A stretch of DNA of 9,215 nt from Acidimicrobiia bacterium (lineage in GTDB: Bacteria > Actinomycetota > Acidimicrobiia > Acidimicrobiales > JACDCH01): assembly GCA_013694495.1 (NCBI GenBank), contig JACDCH010000548.1:1-9215 (forward strand), in the 5' to 3' direction. The notes under the pieces were generated by a model, which had not been told where the DNA came from, searched no databases, and was given only the letters and a program-made list of their open reading frames with translations. The position numbers were made by a program, and so were the translations under genes. Shown here piece after piece: positions 6,061 to 9,215 of this stretch (position 1 is the stretch's first letter; each line of letters starts with the position of its first letter).

Positions 6061-7119
6061 ATGAGAGACGTCGCCATCATCGGCTTCGCGCAGACGCCGC
6101 ACGTGCGCCGGCAGCCCCACCTGAACGAGGTGGAGATGCTGATGCCGGTGCTCGAGGAGGTGCGGGCCGCGGCCAAGGTGACCAAGGACGACATCGGGTT
6201 CACGGTGTCGGGCTCGACCGACTACCTGGCCGGCGTCGGGTTCAGCTTCGTGATGACCCTCGACGGCGTCGGCCCGTGGCCGCCCATCCAGGAGAGCCAC
6301 GTCGAGATGGACGGCGCCTTCGCCCTTTACGAGGCGTGGGTCAAGCTTCAGCTCGGCGACGTCGACTGCGCCCTGATCTACGGCTACGGCAAGTCGTCGC
6401 CCGGCCCGATCCACGAGGTGATGAGCCGCCAGCTCGATCCGTACAACGTCGCCCCGCTCTGGCCCGACCAGATCAGCCTGGCGGCCATGCAGGCCCGGGT
6501 CGGCCTGGAGGGCAAGGCGTTCACCGAGGAGCAGATGGCCGAAGTGGCCAGCCGCAGCCGGCGCAACGCGCTCGACAACCCCAACGCCCAGCTCAGGTGG
6601 GACCGCTCGGTCGAGGAGATCCTGGCCGAGGAGCCGATCGTCGACCCGCTGCGGCGCAGCGACTGCCCGCCGATCAGCGACGGCGCGGCCGCCGTGATCA
6701 TCGCCGCGGGCGACGTGGCCCGCGACCATTGCGAGCGGCCGGCGTGGATCCGGGGCATCGACCACCGCATCGACCCGATGGCGCTCGGCCTGCGCGACCT
6801 CGGCGAGTCGCCGTCGGCCCGCCTGGCGGGGGAGAAGGCCGGCGTCGGCGCCGGCGGCTTCGACATCGCCGAGCTCCACGCCCCGTTCACCCACCAGGAG
6901 CTGATCCTGCGGGCCGCCCTCGGGCTCGGCGACGAGGTCGCCGTCAATCCGTCCGGCGGGGCGTTGGCGGCCAACCCGGTGATGGCGACCGGGCTCGTGC
7001 GCTTCGGCGAGGCGGCCCAGCGCATCATCGACGGCACCGCCGGCCGGGCCGTCGCGCACTGCACGAGCGGACCGTGCCTCCAGCAGAACCTGGTGGCGGT
7101 CCTCGAAGGGGAGAACTGA
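6061..7119 (+). CDS. ltp4: Thiolase-like lipid-transfer protein Ltp4 (probable aldolase subunit)
   Basis: A 352-residue SCP-x-thiolase-superfamily protein. Start RDVAIIGFAQTPH (2-14); the usual nucleophile-loop region reads ESHVEMDGAFALYEAW (78-93) with no Cys. Further landmarks are DCPPISDGAAAVII (201-214), ELHAPFTHQE (271-280) carrying His273, SGGALAANP (298-306) with Asn305 where thiolases have the His of GHP, and a C-terminal HCTSGPCLQQN (333-343) with Cys334 and Cys338. Lack of the acyl-accepting Cys argues against Claisen thiolysis and for a retro-aldolase or heteromeric partner role. From memory, ltp3 and ltp4 of Rhodococcus rhodochrous are needed to degrade C24-branched sterol side chains, and the OB-fold/ltp4/ltp3 order matches Rv3521-Rv3523. 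The strong AAGGAGG supports the start. ltp3 follows after 3 bases. Confidence 0.85.
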   Translation: MRDVAIIGFAQTPHVRRQPHLNEVEMLMPVLEEVRAAAKVTKDDIGFTVSGSTDYLAGVGFSFVMTLDGVGPWPPIQESHVEMDGAFALYEAWVKLQLGDVDCALIYGYGKSSPGPIHEVMSRQLDPYNVAPLWPDQISLAAMQARVGLEGKAFTEEQMAEVASRSRRNALDNPNAQLRWDRSVEEILAEEPIVDPLRRSDCPPISDGAAAVIIAAGDVARDHCERPAWIRGIDHRIDPMALGLRDLGESPSARLAGEKAGVGAGGFDIAELHAPFTHQELILRAALGLGDEVAVNPSGGALAANPVMATGLVRFGEAAQRIIDGTAGRAVAHCTSGPCLQQNLVAVLEGEN

Positions 7120-7122
7120 CTG

Positions 7123-8292
7123 ATGGGCCACGAACGAGTTGCGATCGTCGGCCTGGGCCAGACGAAGCACGCGCCCACCCGGGGTGACGTGTCCATGGCC
7201 GGCCTCGTCCGGGAGGCCGCATCGCGCGCCCTCGCCGACGCCCAGATGACGTGGCAGGACATCGACGCCGTCGTCGTGGGCAAGGCCCCCGACTTCTTCG
7301 AGGGCGTGATGATGCCCGAGCTGTTCCTCGCCGACGCGCTCGGTGCGGTGGGCAAGCCACTGTTCCGCGTCCACACCGCCGGCTCGGTCGGTGGGTCGAC
7401 CGCCATCGTCGCGTCGCAGCTGGTGGCCGCCGGCATCCACGAGCGCGTGCTCACCGTCGCCTTCGAGAAGCAGTCCGAGAGCAACGCCATGTGGGCGCTC
7501 TCGATGCCGATCCCGTTCCAGCCGCCGCTGCACGCCGGCGCCGGCGGCTACTTCGCCCCGCACATCCGCAGCTACATGCGGCGCTCCAAGGCGCCCGACC
7601 ACATCGGGATCCTGGTGGCGCTCAAGGACCGCCTCAACGCGCTCAAGAACCCGTACGCCCACCTGCACAACCACGAGACGACGTTCGACTCCATCAAGGA
7701 CTCGATCATGTTGTGGGACCCGATCCGTTTCGACGAGACGTGCCCGTCGTCCGACGGCGCGTTCGCCATCGTGTTCGGTTCCGAGAAGGTGGGCGACGAG
7801 GCGGCCGCCCAGGGCCGGGCCCCGGCGTGGATCCACGGCACCTCGATGCGCTCAGAGCCGACGATGTCGGCCGACCGCGACACGGTGCTGCCCCTCGGCG
7901 GCGCCCTGTGCGCCAAGGACGTGTACCGCCAGGCCGGCATCACCGACCCCCGCCGCCAGGTCGACTGCGCCGAGATCTACGTGCCGTTCTCGTGGTTCGA
8001 GCCGATGTGGATGGAGAACCTGCTCTTCGCCGAACCCGGCGACGGCTGGAGGATGACCGAGGACGGCGCCACCGCCCTCGACGGCGACCTACCGGTGAAC
8101 ATGAGCGGCGGGGTGCTGTCCACCAACCCGATCGGTGCCTCGGGGATGATCCGCTTCGGCGAGGCCGCGATGCAGGTGCGGGGCCAGGCCGGCGAGCACC
8201 AGGTCGACGGCGCCCGCCTCGCGGTCGGCCACGCCTACGGCGGCGGCTCGCAGTTCTTCGCCATGTGGGTCGTCGGCAGCGAGAAGCCATGA
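7123..8292 (+). CDS. ltp3: Thiolase-like lipid-transfer protein Ltp3 (probable aldolase subunit)
   Basis: A 389-residue thiolase-fold protein. It starts with ERVAIVGLGQTKH (4-16). The nucleophile loop reads FRVHTAGSVGGSTA (81-94), with no Cys. It continues with ETCPSSDGAFAIVFG (205-219), EIYVPFSWFE (284-293) with Tyr286 where a catalytic His is common, SGGVLSTNPIGASG (328-341) with Asn335 in place of the GHP His, and GHAYGGGSQFF (369-379), where the C-terminal catalytic Cys of thiolases is also missing. All classical thiolase catalytic residues are therefore replaced, so it probably pairs with the Ltp4-like protein to cleave a carbon-carbon bond in a side-chain acyl-CoA. AAGGGGAG lies 9 bases before the ATG, and the gene overlaps the downstream SDR as ATGA. 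Length and order resemble Rv3523 (Ltp3). Confidence 0.85.
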   Translation: MGHERVAIVGLGQTKHAPTRGDVSMAGLVREAASRALADAQMTWQDIDAVVVGKAPDFFEGVMMPELFLADALGAVGKPLFRVHTAGSVGGSTAIVASQLVAAGIHERVLTVAFEKQSESNAMWALSMPIPFQPPLHAGAGGYFAPHIRSYMRRSKAPDHIGILVALKDRLNALKNPYAHLHNHETTFDSIKDSIMLWDPIRFDETCPSSDGAFAIVFGSEKVGDEAAAQGRAPAWIHGTSMRSEPTMSADRDTVLPLGGALCAKDVYRQAGITDPRRQVDCAEIYVPFSWFEPMWMENLLFAEPGDGWRMTEDGATALDGDLPVNMSGGVLSTNPIGASGMIRFGEAAMQVRGQAGEHQVDGARLAVGHAYGGGSQFFAMWVVGSEKP

Positions 8293-9041
8293 GGTTCGCC
8301 GGCAAGACGGTCCTCGTCACCGGGTCGGCGAAGGGGCAGGGCGCCGAGGAGGTCAGGCGGTTCGCCGCCGAGGGCGCGAGCGTGGTCGTCGCCGACGTGC
8401 TCGACGACGAGGGCGAGGCGATGGCGAAGGGGATCGGCGATGCGGCCCGCTACGTCCACCTCGACGTGACGTCCGAGGAGGACTGGACCGCGCTCGTGGC
8501 GTCACTCGATGCGCTCCACGTGCTCGTGAACAACGCCGGCGTGCTCGGGCCGTTCACCCCGCTGTTCAAGTCCGATGTCGGCGCGTTCCGGCGCACCCTC
8601 GACATCAACCTCGTCGGCACGTTCCTCGGGCACAAGCACGCCGGCCGCAAGATCTCCCAGAGCGGCGGCGGCGCCATCGTCAACATCTCGTCGATCAGCG
8701 GGATGTGGGGCACACCGTACGCCGCCGCCTACACGGCATCGAAGTGGGCCATCCGGGGGCTCACCAAGGCCGCCGCCGTCGAGCTCGGTCGCAACGGCAT
8801 CCGGGTGAACTCGGTGCACCCCGGCGGCGTGAAGACCGACATGACCGCAGCCATGGGCGACGACGGCAGCACCGACTGGTACAAGCGCCTGCCCGTGCCC
8901 CGCATCGGCACCGTCGACGACATCGCCGGCGCGGTGCTCTTCCTCGCCAGCGACGAGGCCGCCTACATCACCGGCAGCGAGCTCGTCATCGACGGCGGCA
9001 CCCTCGCCGGCGACCTGAGCCTCATCCCCCCGGCCCCCTAG
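8289..9041 (+). CDS. SDR oxidoreductase, 3-alpha(20-beta)-hydroxysteroid dehydrogenase-like
   Basis: A 250-residue classical short-chain dehydrogenase. Visible: cofactor loop TGSAKGQG (11-18), Asp36 at the end of the second strand (favours NAD(H)), LDV (58-60), NNAG (81-84), and the tetrad Asn107, Ser135, Tyr148, Lys152 (YTASK). HPGGVKTDMT (177-186) and ITGSELVIDGG (227-237) complete the fold. The overall pattern (ARYxHLDVTxEEDW, YxASKWxxRGLxKxAAVELG, IRVNSVHPG) is close to Streptomyces 3-alpha,20-beta-hydroxysteroid dehydrogenase and mycobacterial FabG3, from memory. The stretch between Trp66 and NNAG looks a few residues shorter than in those enzymes. It starts inside the ltp3 stop (ATGA), so it is translationally coupled and last in the operon. 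A hydroxysteroid or a side-chain hydroxyacyl-CoA is a plausible substrate; SDR specificity cannot be read from sequence alone. Confidence 0.93.
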   Translation: MRFAGKTVLVTGSAKGQGAEEVRRFAAEGASVVVADVLDDEGEAMAKGIGDAARYVHLDVTSEEDWTALVASLDALHVLVNNAGVLGPFTPLFKSDVGAFRRTLDINLVGTFLGHKHAGRKISQSGGGAIVNISSISGMWGTPYAAAYTASKWAIRGLTKAAAVELGRNGIRVNSVHPGGVKTDMTAAMGDDGSTDWYKRLPVPRIGTVDDIAGAVLFLASDEAAYITGSELVIDGGTLAGDLSLIPPAP

Positions 9042-9064
9042 CGAGCGCCCGCCCCGGAGACCCG

Positions 9065-9113
9065 CAATCGGGGGCAGGAACCGTCACCATCTGTCGATAG
9101 CTGCCCCCGATTG
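9065..9113. terminator. Perfect 13-base inverted repeat, possible bidirectional terminator or mobile repeat
   Basis: CAATCGGGGGCAG (9065-9077) and its exact complement CTGCCCCCGATTG (9101-9113) flank a 23-base loop. The repeat lies between the SDR stop (9041) and the stop of a converging minus-strand gene (9131), where a two-way terminator would be expected. No T-run follows, and the loop is long for an intrinsic terminator, so a palindromic repeat element is an alternative. Confidence 0.6.
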
Positions 9114-9128
9114 GGCGTGGGGTGGGGG

Positions 9129-9215
9129 TCAGCGGCGGTAGGCCAGGGCGCGCCACTCGCCGTTGAGCTCGATGCGGCTGAGGGAGACGCCGGTGGCGAG
9201 GAGCCAGGTCAGGAC
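9129..9215 (-). CDS. Unidentified protein, C-terminal fragment
   Basis: The minus strand has an open frame running in from the right edge for 28 codons and ending in TGA at 9129-9131. The tail contains LTWLLATGVSLSRIELN and ends GEWRALAYRR. Codon choice is strongly GC-biased like the neighbours, and the stop sits beyond an inverted repeat as expected for a converging gene. The gene continues outside the window, and the fragment is too short to assign a family. Confidence 0.5.
   Translation of the reverse strand, partial: VLTWLLATGVSLSRIELNGEWRALAYRR

Noticed and set aside
5920..7836. 638-residue minus-strand frame opposite ltp4 and ltp3
   Set aside because: Antisense shadow of two complete thiolase-like genes, with no recognisable domain.
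7251..8288. N-terminal extension of the SDR to 596 residues, which would suggest a fusion
   Set aside because: The extension is an Arg-rich frame-shifted reading of ltp3. The SDR fold begins exactly at the ATG that overlaps the ltp3 stop.
6061..8292. Annotation of both proteins as acetyl-CoA acetyltransferases (thiolases)
   Set aside because: The fold is right, but the nucleophilic Cys and the GHP His are missing in both.
1..9215. tRNA, rRNA, CRISPR array, insertion sequence or phage genes
   Set aside because: No cloverleaf, repeat-spacer pattern, transposase motif or terminal repeats were seen; all long coding regions are accounted for as metabolic genes.

Overview
This is a very GC-rich, gene-dense window whose codon use, GTG starts, apparently leaderless promoters and ATGA overlaps suggest a high-GC actinobacterium. 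Mycobacterium/Rhodococcus-like steroid catabolism is the closest functional parallel, but the exact lineage (for instance an uncultured acidimicrobial group) cannot be fixed from sequence alone. The gene content points to catabolism of a steroid or other branched isoprenoid side chain: activation to a CoA thioester, oxidation, retro-aldol-type side-chain shortening and hydroxysteroid oxidation.

Left part (1-4831): positions 1-172 hold a perfect GC-rich hairpin and short repeats but no supportable gene. Then come a minus-strand acyl-CoA synthetase (173-1732), a divergent plus-strand cytochrome P450 (1880-3262), and a second, paralogous acyl-CoA synthetase on the minus strand (3266-4831). The P450 is thus nested between two FadD-type ligases, ending 3 bases from the stop of the second one.

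Middle (4832-4923): a 92-base divergent control region. It carries a 22-base imperfect palindrome whose core matches the mycobacterial KstR steroid-regulator consensus at 7 of 8 fixed positions, flanked by two outward-facing -10-like boxes placed so that both neighbouring genes would be read from leaderless mRNAs.

Right part (4924-9041): a five-gene plus-strand operon. Two small cysteine-ligand-free DUF35/OB-fold proteins overlap by ATGA. After a 130-base gap come two SCP-x-thiolase-like proteins in the order Ltp4-like then Ltp3-like, and finally an SDR resembling 3-alpha(20-beta)-hydroxysteroid dehydrogenase that overlaps ltp3 by ATGA. The order OB-fold/ltp4/ltp3 recalls Rv3521-Rv3522-Rv3523 of M. 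tuberculosis, except that the OB-fold part here is two genes. Both thiolase-like proteins lack the canonical nucleophilic Cys, so a retro-aldolase complex (as for Ltp2-DUF35 pairs) is more likely than a thiolase.

End (9042-9215): a perfect 13-base inverted repeat lies between the operon and the C-terminal end of a converging minus-strand gene. The most notable points are the steroid-type operator, the split OB-fold partners of a Cys-less thiolase-like pair, and the nested P450 that does not look like the usual sterol CYP125/CYP142 enzymes.
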